Part shown: piece by piece, positions 36,873 through 46,528 of the stretch
How the letters are laid out: every line of letters starts with the position of its first letter
Numbering within the stretch: the stretch's first letter is position 1
The notes under the pieces: model-generated
Seen by the model: the letters and a program-made list of their open reading frames with translations, nothing else
The model's database searches: none
What the model was told of the DNA's origin: nothing
Made by a program: the position numbers and the translations under genes
NCBI RefSeq assembly: GCF_013372185.1
Contig: NZ_CP053830.1
Span: 1,116,001 to 1,180,000, forward strand
DNA length: 64,000 bases
From: Campylobacter lari subsp. lari
GTDB taxonomy: Bacteria; Campylobacterota; Campylobacteria; Campylobacterales; Campylobacteraceae
Direction of reading: 5' to 3'

Positions 36873-37307
36873 ATGACCTTTTATCTTTTAATTAGTGCAA
36901 TAGCTTTTTTAATTCTTTTTTTTGCTATTAAAAAATATACATTAAATTTAGATGAGCAAACCTTACTTGAACCCATTAAAAGTGATATCTATCCTGAGTT
37001 TTGCGATCTTATTAATGAAGAAATAAGAAATATCAAAAACAATCTTTTACAAAATACCTTTACGCTTCAAAATGAAAATAATAAAGATGAATTTTTGGAA
37101 AATTTAAGCGATATGAGTAGAAAGCTTAACCATATTCAAACTATGAATTTAAGTAAAAAAAGCAACGCTTTATGGGAAAAAGCTCTTTTTGGGTTTTTAA
37201 AAGAGCTCGAAAAACTTAATGAGCAATACTTAAAGAATAGTGACGAGATTAATGATTCAATCAGAACTTCTTTACAAGAAAAATTTTCTAATTTAACAAA
37301 AAACTAA
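36873..37307 (+). CDS. membrane-anchored helical protein of unknown function
   Basis: I start this 144-residue protein at ATG 36873, with AAGGA about 10 nt upstream. A longer reading frame would begin inside the tRNA and is not credible. One N-terminal membrane helix (FYLLISAIAFLILFFAI) is followed by about 120 charged, mostly helical residues with coiled-coil character (LNEEIRNIKNNLLQN, DMSRKLNHIQTM). No family is recognised. It directly follows tRNA-Leu and precedes the PAS-MCP gene by 65 nt. Confidence 0.65.
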   Translation: MTFYLLISAIAFLILFFAIKKYTLNLDEQTLLEPIKSDIYPEFCDLINEEIRNIKNNLLQNTFTLQNENNKDEFLENLSDMSRKLNHIQTMNLSKKSNALWEKALFGFLKELEKLNEQYLKNSDEINDSIRTSLQEKFSNLTKN

Positions 37308-37339
37308 CATAAACAAATTATTTATTTCAAAAAATACTT

Positions 37340-37345
37340 TATAAT
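37340..37345 (+). promoter_or_regulatory. -10 promoter element of the PAS-MCP gene
   Basis: TATAAT in the context TACTTTATAATTTT lies 27 nt before the ATG at 37373, after a T-rich run. Confidence 0.5.
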
Positions 37346-37372
37346 TTTAAGCTATTTTTACAAAGGAAATTT

Positions 37373-38668
37373 ATGTTTGTCAATAAGAAAAAAATCAATG
37401 AGCAAATTACTCAATTAGAACAATCTAACCAAGCTTTTCAAGATATACTTAATGCTATAAGTAAAACTATGGCGATGATAGAATTTCAAACAGATGGAAC
37501 CATCATTAGTGCTAATGAAAATTTTCTAAAAACTATGAATTACTCTCTAGATGAAATTAAAGGAAAACACCATAGTATGTTTTGCTTGCCTGAAGTAGTA
37601 AAGTCTCAACGCTATGGTGATTTTTGGAAAGATTTAAAAAGCGGTAAATCAAGAAATGGTCTTTTTAGACGCATCGCAAAGGGTGGAAAAGACATTTATC
37701 TTGAAGCTAATTATCTTCCTATTTTAGATCAAAATAACAAAGCATATAAGGTTATTAAATTTGCCAATGACATTACTCAAAGACACTATGAGATGCTTGA
37801 TTTAAAAAATACCATAGATGCAGCTAATCGTTCTATGGCAATTATTGAATTTAATCCTTATGGAGAAATTCTAAATGCCAATGAAAACTTCACTCAAACA
37901 ATGGGTTATTCACTAGGTGAAATCAAAGGAAAACACCATAGTATGTTCTGCGAGGAAAAATTTAGAAATTCCAAAGAATATACAATTTTTTGGGAAGAGC
38001 TAAGAAGTGGTAAATTTCAATCAGGAAAATTCATACGCCTTGGTAAAAACAACAAACTAATCCATTTAGAAGCAAGTTATAATCCTATCAAAAATGATGA
38101 TGGAGAAATTTACAAAGTTATCAAATTTGCAACAGATATTACCGAGCAAGTTGTAAGAGATGAGGAGAAATTGAAGCTCATTAGTGAATTAGCTGAGCAA
38201 AATGATAATTTAACTCAAGAAGGTGATAGCGTTATAGAAAATACGGTTCAAAATATTCAAAGCATTGCTGATATGATGAATAATAGTAGCAATCTCGTAT
38301 CATCATTAAATGAGCAATCAGAAGAAATTAAAAATATCATTCAAACTATTAGCGATATAGCTGATCAAACCAATCTTTTAGCTTTAAATGCAGCTATTGA
38401 GGCAGCGCGCGCAGGTGAACATGGTAGAGGTTTTGCCGTGGTTGCTGATGAAGTTAGAAATCTTGCCGAAAGAACTGGACACTCAGTAAATGAAATCACT
38501 ACTACTATTAATTCTATTAGAAATGTAACAGCTGAAGTGGTGCAAAGTATAAAAGATGGCTTGAGTGGTGTAAATCAAAGCGTGGATTTAGCCAAAGAAG
38601 CTAGAGAGTGTATGGAAAAAATTAGAAATAGCTCAGCTCAAGTAGCGCAAGCTATGCAGGATAAATAA
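37373..38668 (+). CDS. cytoplasmic PAS-PAS-MCP signalling protein (BdlA-like)
   Basis: A 431-residue protein with no membrane segment. Two PAS domains lie at about 20-135 and 140-260; each contains the GKHHSMFC motif and a closing KVIKFA..IT element, so the pair arose by duplication. A chemoreceptor signalling domain follows (about 275-431) with the conserved hairpin tip [21 protein letters not shown]. The layout and length match Pseudomonas BdlA (about 417 residues), which links energy or redox state to biofilm dispersal, and resemble Campylobacter energy-taxis receptors. PAS1-PAS2 may bind haem or flavin, but ligands cannot be read. The MCP hairpin is short at the C-terminal end. It has its own promoter and a strong terminator. 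Confidence 0.88.
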   Translation: MFVNKKKINEQITQLEQSNQAFQDILNAISKTMAMIEFQTDGTIISANENFLKTMNYSLDEIKGKHHSMFCLPEVVKSQRYGDFWKDLKSGKSRNGLFRRIAKGGKDIYLEANYLPILDQNNKAYKVIKFANDITQRHYEMLDLKNTIDAANRSMAIIEFNPYGEILNANENFTQTMGYSLGEIKGKHHSMFCEEKFRNSKEYTIFWEELRSGKFQSGKFIRLGKNNKLIHLEASYNPIKNDDGEIYKVIKFATDITEQVVRDEEKLKLISELAEQNDNLTQEGDSVIENTVQNIQSIADMMNNSSNLVSSLNEQSEEIKNIIQTISDIADQTNLLALNAAIEAARAGEHGRGFAVVADEVRNLAERTGHSVNEITTTINSIRNVTAEVVQSIKDGLSGVNQSVDLAKEARECMEKIRNSSAQVAQAMQDK

Positions 38669-38698
38669 AAGTTTTTAGCTTAAAAGCTAAAAACTTTT
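38667..38698. terminator. bidirectional terminator between the PAS-MCP gene and pyrC
   Basis: A perfect 15-bp inverted repeat (AAAAGTTTTTAGCTT / AAGCTAAAAACTTTT) with a 2-nt centre lies across both stop codons of convergent genes. It provides U-rich 3' arms in both directions. Confidence 0.82.
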
Positions 38699-39844
38699 TC
38701 CTGCTATAAAGCTTTTTTCTACCTTACCCTGCAAGATATCATTTGCATATAAACCTTCTCCTTCAAAAGAAAGATTTTCTTCAAACACAACTAAATCAGC
38801 ATCAAAACCAAGTTCTATTTTACCTTTGTTTAATCCTAAAAATTGTGCTTGATTATAACTTGTAAAATCACATAATTCTCTCCAAGTTAAAATACCTTCT
38901 TTTACTAAATATGTAAAGCATAAACTCATATACATAGCTATAGCATTAATTCCAAAATCTGCTTCATCAAAAGCCAAATCTTTTTTAGTGCTAGGAGTAT
39001 GCAAAGAACTTAAAAAAGTAATTTTTCTATCTTGAAGTAATTTTTTAAGACTTATTAATTCATTTTTTGCTCTTAATGGAGGTAAAATTTTTGCTTGAGT
39101 ATTAAAATTTTCACAAGCGCTTTCATCTTTGATTAAATGATGGATTGAAATTTCACTATATTGATCATGTAACAATTCAAACGATCTTGCAATTGCTAAA
39201 GAGTTAAAACAAGCTTTGTTTTTATAAAACTCCACTAATTCTTTCATTTTTGCTACTTCACTAATTTCAGCTATATTGCTAATTCCTATAAGTCCTAATT
39301 CAAAGCTTGTTTGTCCATCATTCATCACCCCATGATCATCAAAATTCTCATCAAAACACTTTAAAAACACAGGAGTTGATTTCATATTGGCATATTGCAT
39401 GCACTGTCTTAAATAATTTGCGCCTAAAGTGCTTGAAAGCTCTAAGCCTTTTGCACCCATATCAATTAAGGTAGCAATATTTTTTAATTTTTCTGTTTTA
39501 TCTAATACATTAATAGTGGGTAAAATATTAACATCTAAAGATTTTAGTTTATCAAAATAAAGCGCATAACCTTGAGTGTTAGCTTCTAAACTATCTTTTA
39601 AAACAATAGTCCCTACTCCGCCTTTTAAGCATGCTTTTTCTAGATTATATAATTTATCTATACTAAATTCATTATCAAGCAAACTAACATTTAAATCAAT
39701 AAACGAAGGAAGTAAAGTTTTACCTTTTATATCAACAATATACTCATCATCATTTAAATCATTAGCAATTTGAGTGATTTTTCCATCTTCTATTTTAAGA
39801 TCAAGTACTTGTTCACCATAAATTTTTGCATTTTTGATAATCAT
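38687..39844 (-). CDS. pyrC: dihydroorotase-like protein lacking metal ligands
   Basis: A 385-residue amidohydrolase-fold protein of the type I dihydroorotase branch: GKTLLPSFIDLNVSL near the start, NDGQTSFELGLIGISNIAEI, and a C-terminal LGLNKGKIELGFDADLVVFE. In active enzymes the first block reads DxHxH; here both histidines are missing (DLNVS). The catalytic DHAPH is replaced by LHTPS. It is therefore probably a non-catalytic homologue, like the pseudo-dihydroorotases that support aspartate carbamoyltransferase assembly, although it is commonly annotated as pyrC2. I start it at ATG 39844, with AAAGGAGG 9 nt upstream, overlapping gpsA by 4 nt. Confidence 0.8.
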   Translation of the reverse strand: MIIKNAKIYGEQVLDLKIEDGKITQIANDLNDDEYIVDIKGKTLLPSFIDLNVSLLDNEFSIDKLYNLEKACLKGGVGTIVLKDSLEANTQGYALYFDKLKSLDVNILPTINVLDKTEKLKNIATLIDMGAKGLELSSTLGANYLRQCMQYANMKSTPVFLKCFDENFDDHGVMNDGQTSFELGLIGISNIAEISEVAKMKELVEFYKNKACFNSLAIARSFELLHDQYSEISIHHLIKDESACENFNTQAKILPPLRAKNELISLKKLLQDRKITFLSSLHTPSTKKDLAFDEADFGINAIAMYMSLCFTYLVKEGILTWRELCDFTSYNQAQFLGLNKGKIELGFDADLVVFEENLSFEGEGLYANDILQGKVEKSFIAGKSF

Positions 39845-40743
39845 GATATTTCCTCCTTTGATGACATCAAATCTTTCAAAGATTCCCAAGCATTTTTACC
39901 CTCTAACATTAAAACTACCTCATTGACAATCGGAGTATAAATTTGAAATTGTTTTGATAAGGCATGTATAGCATAAGCAGTTTGCACTCCTTCGGCTACC
40001 TCTCCAAGTTCTATTAAAATATCTTTTATATTTTTACCACTAGCCAAGCTCGAACCTACCCTATAATTTCTTGATAGATTACTAGAAGCTGTTAAAAATA
40101 AATCTCCAGCCCCACTAAGCCCTAAAAATGTTTCTTCTTTAGCATTAAAAAATTGTCCAAAGCGGTGCATTTCCACTAAACCTCTTGAGACTAAAGAAGC
40201 TCTTGCATTATTGCCTAAATTTAAGCCATCGCAAACTCCGCTTGCAATCGCTAAAACATTCTTATATGCACCACAAATTTCAGCACCTTTAACATCAGAA
40301 CTTGTATAGGTTTTAATATAGTTTGGAAAAAAACTTGCAAATTGATTACAAAGTGCTTGATTTTTACCACTAATAACCAAAGCGCAAGGTTTTTTTTCTA
40401 GCACTTCGCTTGCAAAAGAAGGTCCACTTAAAAAACAAAGTCTATCGCTGCTTATAAACTCGCTAAAAACCTCATCCATAAATTTTAAACTTTTACAGTC
40501 AATACCCTTAGAAGCTACAAGAATTTTTTGATTTAAATCTTTAAAATTATTTGCAAGCCACTCATGTATTCCTTGAGCATATAAAGCAAAAACTAAATAT
40601 TCATACCCTAAAGCTTCTTTGGTGCTAACAAAATAAGAAAGATCTTTTTCATGAAAAGAAGTTATCACACATTCATTTTTAACACTCAATGCATCATATA
40701 AAGCACTTCCCCATTTTCCCGCACCAATAATTGCTATTTTCAT
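39841..40743 (-). CDS. gpsA: NAD(P)-dependent glycerol-3-phosphate dehydrogenase
   Basis: GpsA reduces dihydroxyacetone phosphate to glycerol-3-phosphate for phospholipid synthesis. The 300 residues start KIAIIGAGKWGSALYDAL (nucleotide fold) and include LVASKGID, SGPSFASEVLEKKPCALV, the catalytic-lysine region CGAYKNVLAIASGVCDGL, and GLSGAGDLFLTASSNLSRNY. Length is slightly below the E. coli enzyme (339). It lies 2 nt after gatB and overlaps the dihydroorotase-like gene by 4 nt. Confidence 0.96.
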   Translation of the reverse strand: MKIAIIGAGKWGSALYDALSVKNECVITSFHEKDLSYFVSTKEALGYEYLVFALYAQGIHEWLANNFKDLNQKILVASKGIDCKSLKFMDEVFSEFISSDRLCFLSGPSFASEVLEKKPCALVISGKNQALCNQFASFFPNYIKTYTSSDVKGAEICGAYKNVLAIASGVCDGLNLGNNARASLVSRGLVEMHRFGQFFNAKEETFLGLSGAGDLFLTASSNLSRNYRVGSSLASGKNIKDILIELGEVAEGVQTAYAIHALSKQFQIYTPIVNEVVLMLEGKNAWESLKDLMSSKEEIS

Positions 40744-40745
40744 AT

Positions 40746-42164
40746 TTAACCAAGTTTTGCTTTTAAAATTTCATTAACTTTTGTTGGGTTAAATGCCCCT
40801 TTGCCCTCTTTCATCGTCTGTCCTACAAAAAATCCAAATAATTTATCTTTTCCGTTTTTGTATTCATTCACTTTATCTTGATTGTTCGCTAAAATTTCAT
40901 CAATAATCTTTTCAATAGCACCATCATCACTGACCTGTTTTAAACCAAGTTTTTCAATAGCATCATCGATTTGAACTTGGGTATTTTCAAACACATAAGC
41001 TAAAATATCCTTAGCTGCTTTAGCACTAATAACACCTTCTTCTATGCGTTTGATTAAAATAGCTAGTTTTTCTTGTTTTATAGGTGAGTTTTCTATAGTT
41101 AACTCACCTTTTAAAAGTCCCATTAACTCAGTTGTAAGCCAAGTAACACAAAGTTTTGGGTTTAATTTTTGATCAATTAAATACTCAAAATATCTACAAA
41201 GCTCTAATGAAGAAACAATCACTTCACTATCACTTTCTTTAATACCTAACTCACTAACAAATCTAGCTTTTTTCTCATCAGGAAGTTCAGGTATATCTTG
41301 ACTTAGCATTTCATCATCTAACATTACAGGTAAAAGATCAGGATCAGGAAAATATCTATATTCGGCAGAATCTTCCTTGCCTCTCATACTTCTAGTAACC
41401 AAATTAACCGTATCAAATAATCTTGTTTCTTGCACAACTTCTTGATCGTATTTTCCATCTTCCCAAGCTTCACTTTGGCGTTTTACTTCATACTCAATCG
41501 CCTTTTGGATAAAACGGAATGAATTTAAGTTTTTAATCTCTACTCTGGTATAAAGCTTATCATCACCCTTTGGGCGAATACTTACATTAGCATCGCATCT
41601 AAAACTACCTTCTTGCATATTTGCATCTGAAATATCTAAAAATCTTATAATAGAATGAAGCTTTTTTAAATAAGCCACTGCTTCATCAGAACTTCTAAGT
41701 TCAGGCTCGCTAACGATTTCAAGCAAAGGTGTGCCTGCTCTATTTAAATCTACTTTTGAAAAATTACTCTCGTGTATATTTTTCCCTGCATCTTCTTCTA
41801 AGTGAGCTCTAGTAATACCTATACGTTTATTTTCTCCATTTATATTAATAAACAATTCTCCATTTTCTACTATGGGAATATCAAATTGCGAAATTTGATA
41901 AGCTTTTGGCAAATCAGGATAAAAATAATTTTTTCTATTAAAAATACTTTTTTTATTTATAGTTGCATTAACTGCTTTTCCAAATGCTATAGCTTTTTTC
42001 ACTGCTTCTTGGTTTAATACAGGCAAAGCACCTGGCAAAGCTAAACATGTTGGACATACATTAGTATTTGATTTTTCTCCAAAAGAAGTTGCACATGAGC
42101 AAAAGATTTTTGTTTTTGTATTTAATTGTGCATGAACTTCAAGTCCTATAACAACTTCAAACAT
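40746..42164 (-). CDS. gatB: Asp-tRNA(Asn)/Glu-tRNA(Gln) amidotransferase subunit B
   Basis: GatB holds the kinase and transferase site of the GatCAB complex that amidates misacylated Glu-tRNA-Gln and Asp-tRNA-Asn. The 472-residue protein starts [18 protein letters not shown], has the cysteine set [19 protein letters not shown] (zinc site), [17 protein letters not shown], and [11 protein letters not shown], and ends with a helical/YqeY-like tail ([13 protein letters not shown]). GatA and GatC are not in the window. It starts the gatB-gpsA-dihydroorotase run. Confidence 0.97.
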   Translation of the reverse strand: MFEVVIGLEVHAQLNTKTKIFCSCATSFGEKSNTNVCPTCLALPGALPVLNQEAVKKAIAFGKAVNATINKKSIFNRKNYFYPDLPKAYQISQFDIPIVENGELFININGENKRIGITRAHLEEDAGKNIHESNFSKVDLNRAGTPLLEIVSEPELRSSDEAVAYLKKLHSIIRFLDISDANMQEGSFRCDANVSIRPKGDDKLYTRVEIKNLNSFRFIQKAIEYEVKRQSEAWEDGKYDQEVVQETRLFDTVNLVTRSMRGKEDSAEYRYFPDPDLLPVMLDDEMLSQDIPELPDEKKARFVSELGIKESDSEVIVSSLELCRYFEYLIDQKLNPKLCVTWLTTELMGLLKGELTIENSPIKQEKLAILIKRIEEGVISAKAAKDILAYVFENTQVQIDDAIEKLGLKQVSDDGAIEKIIDEILANNQDKVNEYKNGKDKLFGFFVGQTMKEGKGAFNPTKVNEILKAKLG

Positions 42165-42255
42165 TAAAATTTTCCTTAGAATTTTTTGTTTATTCTAGCG
42201 TTTTTTATTTCAAAAAGAGTTTAAAAAAGAAAAAAAGAGAAATATTAAAAAAGAA

Positions 42256-42283
42256 AAAAAGCAAAAAATATTTTTTGCTTTTT
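42256..42283 (-). terminator. terminator of atpB
   Basis: A perfect 14-bp inverted repeat, AAAAAGCAAAAAAT / ATTTTTTGCTTTTT, without a loop spacer (the middle bases would open) begins 5 nt after the atpB stop on the minus strand and is followed by TTCTTTTTT. Confidence 0.75.
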
Positions 42284-42288
42284 AAAAA

Positions 42289-42969
42289 TTAATGTTGTTC
42301 ATCAACTACAGTTGCACCTGCTAAATAAACATAAGTTAAAATCATAAAAATAAATGATTGTAAAAATGCCATAAAAGTTAAAAGTATATAAGCAGGTAGT
42401 GGTGCAACCCAAGGCACAAGAGCTAAAATAACTGCTAAGAATAAATCATCTCCCTTGATATTGCCAAATAAACGGAAAGATAAAGAAATAACTCTTGAAA
42501 AATGAGAAACCACTTCTATAGGAAACATTAAAGGTGCTAGAATTTTCACAGGTCCCATAAAATGCGCAAAATATTTAAAAAATCCTTGAGTTTTAATGCC
42601 TTCAAAATGATAGTATACAAATACTATAATTGCTAAAGTTGCACTAAAATTTAAACTAGCACTTGGAGCTTCAAAACCTGGGATGATTCCTATGATATTA
42701 CTAAAAAACACTATAAAACCTATAGTTGCTACTAAAGGCAAATATTTTCTTGCTGCTTCTTCGCTTCCCATGGTATCTTTACCCATGCTTAAAATGCCTT
42801 CCATATAAGCTTCAGCTAAATTCTGACTACCTCTTGGAACAATTTGCATGGATCTTGTAGCAAGTTTTGCTAAAATTAAAGAAATTACAACCACTATACC
42901 CAAATGAAAAAAGTAAGCAAAAGTGTGACTAGAATCTATAAAAGAACTAAATAAAAATAAATCCTTCAT
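42289..42969 (-). CDS. atpB: ATP synthase F0 a subunit
   Basis: The a subunit provides the ion half-channels against the c ring. The 226-residue protein has about five to six membrane helices. [20 protein letters not shown] in the fourth conserved helix carries the essential arginine, and the last helix [21 protein letters not shown] carries the conserved glutamine. AAGGATTTTTA precedes the ATG. It is separate from atpE, as in other Campylobacter genomes where a and c genes are apart from the F1 operon. Confidence 0.97.
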   Translation of the reverse strand: MKDLFLFSSFIDSSHTFAYFFHLGIVVVISLILAKLATRSMQIVPRGSQNLAEAYMEGILSMGKDTMGSEEAARKYLPLVATIGFIVFFSNIIGIIPGFEAPSASLNFSATLAIIVFVYYHFEGIKTQGFFKYFAHFMGPVKILAPLMFPIEVVSHFSRVISLSFRLFGNIKGDDLFLAVILALVPWVAPLPAYILLTFMAFLQSFIFMILTYVYLAGATVVDEQH

Positions 42970-43006
42970 TAAAAATCCTTAGCAGAATAATTATTTCAAA
43001 ACTAAT

Positions 43007-43012
43007 ATTATA
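43007..43012 (-). promoter_or_regulatory. -10 promoter element of atpB
   Basis: On the minus strand TATAAT follows a run of eight thymines, 37 nt before the atpB ATG. The rest of the 295-nt gap up to the radA stop is AT-rich and non-coding, with no further feature that I recognise. Confidence 0.5.
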
Positions 43013-43264
43013 AAAAAAATTTGCTTATATTTTAATGAAAATTCATTTTATTCACACAAAAATATCCACCCAAAATAGTAGGTTTAACTTAAGTTTTTAA
43101 ATAAATTTTTATACATAAACAAAAGATCACAATTTACAATAATATTTTATACTTAGATATCTTTTTGATTATTTTAAATGTATTTCATCCCATAAACTTT
43201 TTATTCTATAGAAACAAAATCTAAATTTTTGTTGAATTTTTTAAAAATCAAAATATTTCATATT

Positions 43265-44605
43265 TTACATCCATTCTAAAACCTCACGTAATTCTTTAGC
43301 TATAAAACATTTTAAACCTGGTTCTTCCATAGGCTTAACTGGTACTATGGCGTTTTTAAATTTTTGCATTTTTGCTTCTTTTAAACGCGCATCAAGTGAA
43401 AATACTTCTTTGATTTCACCATTTAAGCTAAGCTCTCCTATAAAAACACTATCTTTACTTAAAGGACGGTTTTTAAAACTAGAAATAATCGCTGCAACTA
43501 CCGCTAGATCAGCTGCAGTTTCGCTGATTTTTACCCCACCACTTACATTAATAAAAACATCATAATGTCCTAAAGGAATTTCAAGCTTTCTCTCAAGCAA
43601 AGCTATAAGCATATCCAAACGATTTTTTTCATAGCCTGTTGCACTACGTTTTGGGTAAGCACTTTCACAAACTAAGGCCTGAATTTCCAACACCAAAGCT
43701 CTACTGCCCTCCATTACCACACTTAAAGCACTACCACTTACTGCCTTACCACGAGTAAAAAATCGATTAGCTATATCTTTAGCGCTAATTAAACCCTTTG
43801 AGGTCATTTCAAAAATACCAACTTCAGCAATATTCCCAAAACGATTTTTAAAACCTCTTAAAATTCTTATTTCTTTATTAGCATCACCTTCAAAATAAAG
43901 CACCACATCTACCATGTGTTCTAAAATTCTAGGTCCTGCTATCGCCCCATCTTTGGTAATATGCCCTATGATAAAAGTACTAATATTATTTGCCTTAGAA
44001 TAACGCATTAATTCAAAAGTAATCTCTCTCACCTGAGTAATGCTACCCGCAGCTGAAGTGATTTTGTTAGAATATAAAGTTTGTATAGAATCAATAATCA
44101 AAATTTCATAGTCTTTTTTAGAAAGCTCACTCAAAATATCATCCAAACAAAGCTCTGTGAGCAAAAATAAATTTTCACAATTTGCATTCAAGCGATCTGC
44201 ACGTAATTTAATTTGCGACTTACTCTCTTCACCACTTACATAAAGTACTTTTTTACCACCTTTAGCTAGATTTGAAGCAATTTTTAACAAAAGCGTAGAT
44301 TTTCCAACTCCTGGGGAACCTCCTATCAATACCAAAGAGCCCACAACAAGCCCACCGCCTAAAACTAAATCAAGCTCATTATCATCAGTACTTATACGCG
44401 TAAAATTTTCTACCACAACATCGCTAATACACACAGCAGAACTTGGAGTGTTTGAAAGCGAGTTTAGCTCTTTTAAAACTTTAATTTGCTCTTGTTTTAA
44501 TTCAACAAAACTATCCCATGATCCACACTCAGGACATTTTCCAAGCCATTTATTTTGTTGATTTCCACAAGCTTGGCATTCAAATAAAATTTGTTTTTTA
44601 GCCAT
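43265..44605 (-). CDS. radA: DNA repair protein RadA
   Basis: RadA (Sms) is a DnaB-like, RecA-related helicase that processes recombination intermediates and aids natural transformation. The 446 residues have the N-terminal zinc finger CQACGNQ..KCPECGSW (Cys10, 13, 24, 27), Walker A IGGSPGVGKSTLLLKIA (about 82-98), the RadA-specific KNRFG in FKNRFGNIAEVG, and a C-terminal Lon-protease-like domain (DVFINVSGGVKISETAADL). Length fits the family. A 30-nt gap separates it from the Maf-like gene upstream. Confidence 0.97.
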   Translation of the reverse strand: MAKKQILFECQACGNQQNKWLGKCPECGSWDSFVELKQEQIKVLKELNSLSNTPSSAVCISDVVVENFTRISTDDNELDLVLGGGLVVGSLVLIGGSPGVGKSTLLLKIASNLAKGGKKVLYVSGEESKSQIKLRADRLNANCENLFLLTELCLDDILSELSKKDYEILIIDSIQTLYSNKITSAAGSITQVREITFELMRYSKANNISTFIIGHITKDGAIAGPRILEHMVDVVLYFEGDANKEIRILRGFKNRFGNIAEVGIFEMTSKGLISAKDIANRFFTRGKAVSGSALSVVMEGSRALVLEIQALVCESAYPKRSATGYEKNRLDMLIALLERKLEIPLGHYDVFINVSGGVKISETAADLAVVAAIISSFKNRPLSKDSVFIGELSLNGEIKEVFSLDARLKEAKMQKFKNAIVPVKPMEEPGLKCFIAKELREVLEWM

Positions 44606-44635
44606 TTAATCACCTAATTTTTAAAAAATTATATA

Positions 44636-46528
44636 TTAATTAGCTTTTAAATTTCTTTTTACAAGCTCTTCTTTTAAAGGATTTATATTGCTTTTAATCT
44701 CTTCTTTTAATAATTTAATATTTGCTATTAAAACTTCAAATAAAAACGTATGATCTTTAATCCATATTATATTTTTACCAAGCCATTCTTCTTCATTTTT
44801 AGGATTTAATACATAAATTCTTGCTAAATTAAATTCAAATTGCTGCAAAAAAGGTCTAATAAATTCGTATAAAAAACTTTTACAATACTCATCAAGCTTT
44901 GTTTTATAAATATCTAAATCATTTATACTTTTAATTATTAATTCTTTTTTATCTTTAAATGCTGTTAAATTTTGAATTTTACTTTCTGCTTGAATCAAAT
45001 TTTCAAAATAGCACTCAAATTCTTTAATAAATCGATTGCAAAACTCTAAGTTATCATTAATTATCTTATAACTTTGCAATAGTAAATCATCTTGAGCATT
45101 CTTATCTAATGCCGATGGTTTTTCAAAAGGCTTTGTTAAATTTTCATCTAAAAACTCTTCGCAGCATTCTTTAAATGGTTTTTCTATAGTTCCTTCTATC
45201 CTAGCACCACCTTCTGTAGCATTATAAAATTTAAAACCTTTTTTCTTAGCTATATAATTTTGTATAGTGAGTCTAAATGTATTCCACATAAATCTAGTTT
45301 TAATTTGTTTTTTTCCACCATAAGATACAACATAAAGTTCAGTATTTTCTTTAACAAATTTTTCACCATAAAAATAATCTTTAGCATGCGAACTACCATC
45401 TTCGCCATATGCTAAATCTTGACCTATCAAAATGATATTTTCATGATTAAAATCACACGCTAATTGCAAAGCATTGTAAGCAACAGTTCCACCTGATGGA
45501 GATTTTCCAAAATCAAACAAATTCAATTTATCAAAAAATATAGTAGGATATGGGATTAACAAAAATTTTCTATCAGTGTTTTCTAAATATTCAATTGCCA
45601 AAGGATGGACTAAAGTCAATAAAACAAATACTATATTATCATCTATATTTTTATAGTTTTGTTGTATTAGATTTGAAGCCAACTTGGTTCTTTCACTTGC
45701 TAATACAAAATCAGGTTTAATGTCGTTTTTTGCTAAAATAGAATAAGCACTATCAACGCAAAATATACTAAATTTATCTTGATATTGTTTAAGTAAAGGG
45801 AGTTGTTTACTTAAAGATGGGCCCGCAGCAACAACAATAGCCGATTTTACTTTTTTATTTTGTTTTAACCATAAATTTTTTAAAGGTGGATTTTGTATCA
45901 TTTTAGGCAAATTATAAATAAATTGTGTTAAACCTTGTAAAGCATCTTTTATATCATTACCCTGATAAAAAATTACATTTCTTATAATATTGATAATTTT
46001 TTCATTTAAATTCAATATATTTTCATGGTATATTTCATAATATTCATTATGTAAATGCAAATCATAAAGTCTTAAAAAATTAAAAAATGGGGGAGTTTGA
46101 AAAAAATTCATTAAATCTAACTCAGAAATATCACTATTTAAAATTATAAGTCTTTGTTCTTTTAATTCTTGAGAAAAATCTATAAAATTAAAGGCTAAAT
46201 ATAAAATTTCAAGTTCATCTTCAAAAACAACTATATGCTTTAAGTGATGATTTTGCAATAAACTTTTATATAAAATTCCATTGCCAAAACCATAAAAATA
46301 CAAAATAGGATATAAAAGATATTTATCATTATAAAAAGAAATTTTTTCTTGCAAATGCAAATTTGGATTTTGATAAATTGGGGTATTGGTTTGTATATTT
46401 AAAAAATTTAACTCTATATACCCCCCCCCATTTTCTATTTTTTGAAATTGATTTATTTTTATATCTTTTAATTTATTATATAAATAAGGATTATTGAATG
46501 CGGCTAAATTTTTTGATAAAAAACTCAT
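44636..46528 (-). CDS. maf: Maf-family (DUF115) protein, phase-variable
   Basis: A 630-residue protein of the motility accessory factor/DUF115 (MptE-like) family. A variable N-terminal half includes FYGFGNGILYKSLL and a Rossmann-type core, then the conserved AIVVAAGPSLSKQLPLL (about 234-250), FCVDSAYSILAKNDIKPDFVLASE, IILIGQDLAYGEDG and the C-terminal helical part. Maf proteins add or mobilise sialic-acid-like nonulosonates for flagellin glycosylation in Campylobacter, Helicobacter and Aeromonas. The gene carries nine consecutive G at codons 34-36; length changes would shift the frame, so expression is likely phase-variable. In this sequence the frame is open. The start overlaps the ftsY stop by 4 nt, an unusual place away from flagellar genes. 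Confidence 0.88.
   Translation of the reverse strand: MSFLSKNLAAFNNPYLYNKLKDIKINQFQKIENGGGYIELNFLNIQTNTPIYQNPNLHLQEKISFYNDKYLLYPILYFYGFGNGILYKSLLQNHHLKHIVVFEDELEILYLAFNFIDFSQELKEQRLIILNSDISELDLMNFFQTPPFFNFLRLYDLHLHNEYYEIYHENILNLNEKIINIIRNVIFYQGNDIKDALQGLTQFIYNLPKMIQNPPLKNLWLKQNKKVKSAIVVAAGPSLSKQLPLLKQYQDKFSIFCVDSAYSILAKNDIKPDFVLASERTKLASNLIQQNYKNIDDNIVFVLLTLVHPLAIEYLENTDRKFLLIPYPTIFFDKLNLFDFGKSPSGGTVAYNALQLACDFNHENIILIGQDLAYGEDGSSHAKDYFYGEKFVKENTELYVVSYGGKKQIKTRFMWNTFRLTIQNYIAKKKGFKFYNATEGGARIEGTIEKPFKECCEEFLDENLTKPFEKPSALDKNAQDDLLLQSYKIINDNLEFCNRFIKEFECYFENLIQAESKIQNLTAFKDKKELIIKSINDLDIYKTKLDEYCKSFLYEFIRPFLQQFEFNLARIYVLNPKNEEEWLGKNIIWIKDHTFLFEVLIANIKLLKEEIKSNINPLKEELVKRNLKAN
46421..46429. 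repeat. homopolymeric C9/G9 contingency tract inside maf
   Basis: Nine consecutive C on the plus strand (G on the coding strand) encode Gly34-Gly36 of the Maf-like protein. In a genome this AT-rich a run of nine G/C is not expected by chance, and poly-G tracts of this size are the known slipped-strand phase-variation sites in Campylobacter. Confidence 0.85.

Noticed and set aside
42970-43264. A small gene in the gap between radA and atpB
   Set aside because: Both strands have frequent stops in every frame and no ribosome site with a following open frame. Only an atpB promoter is supported.
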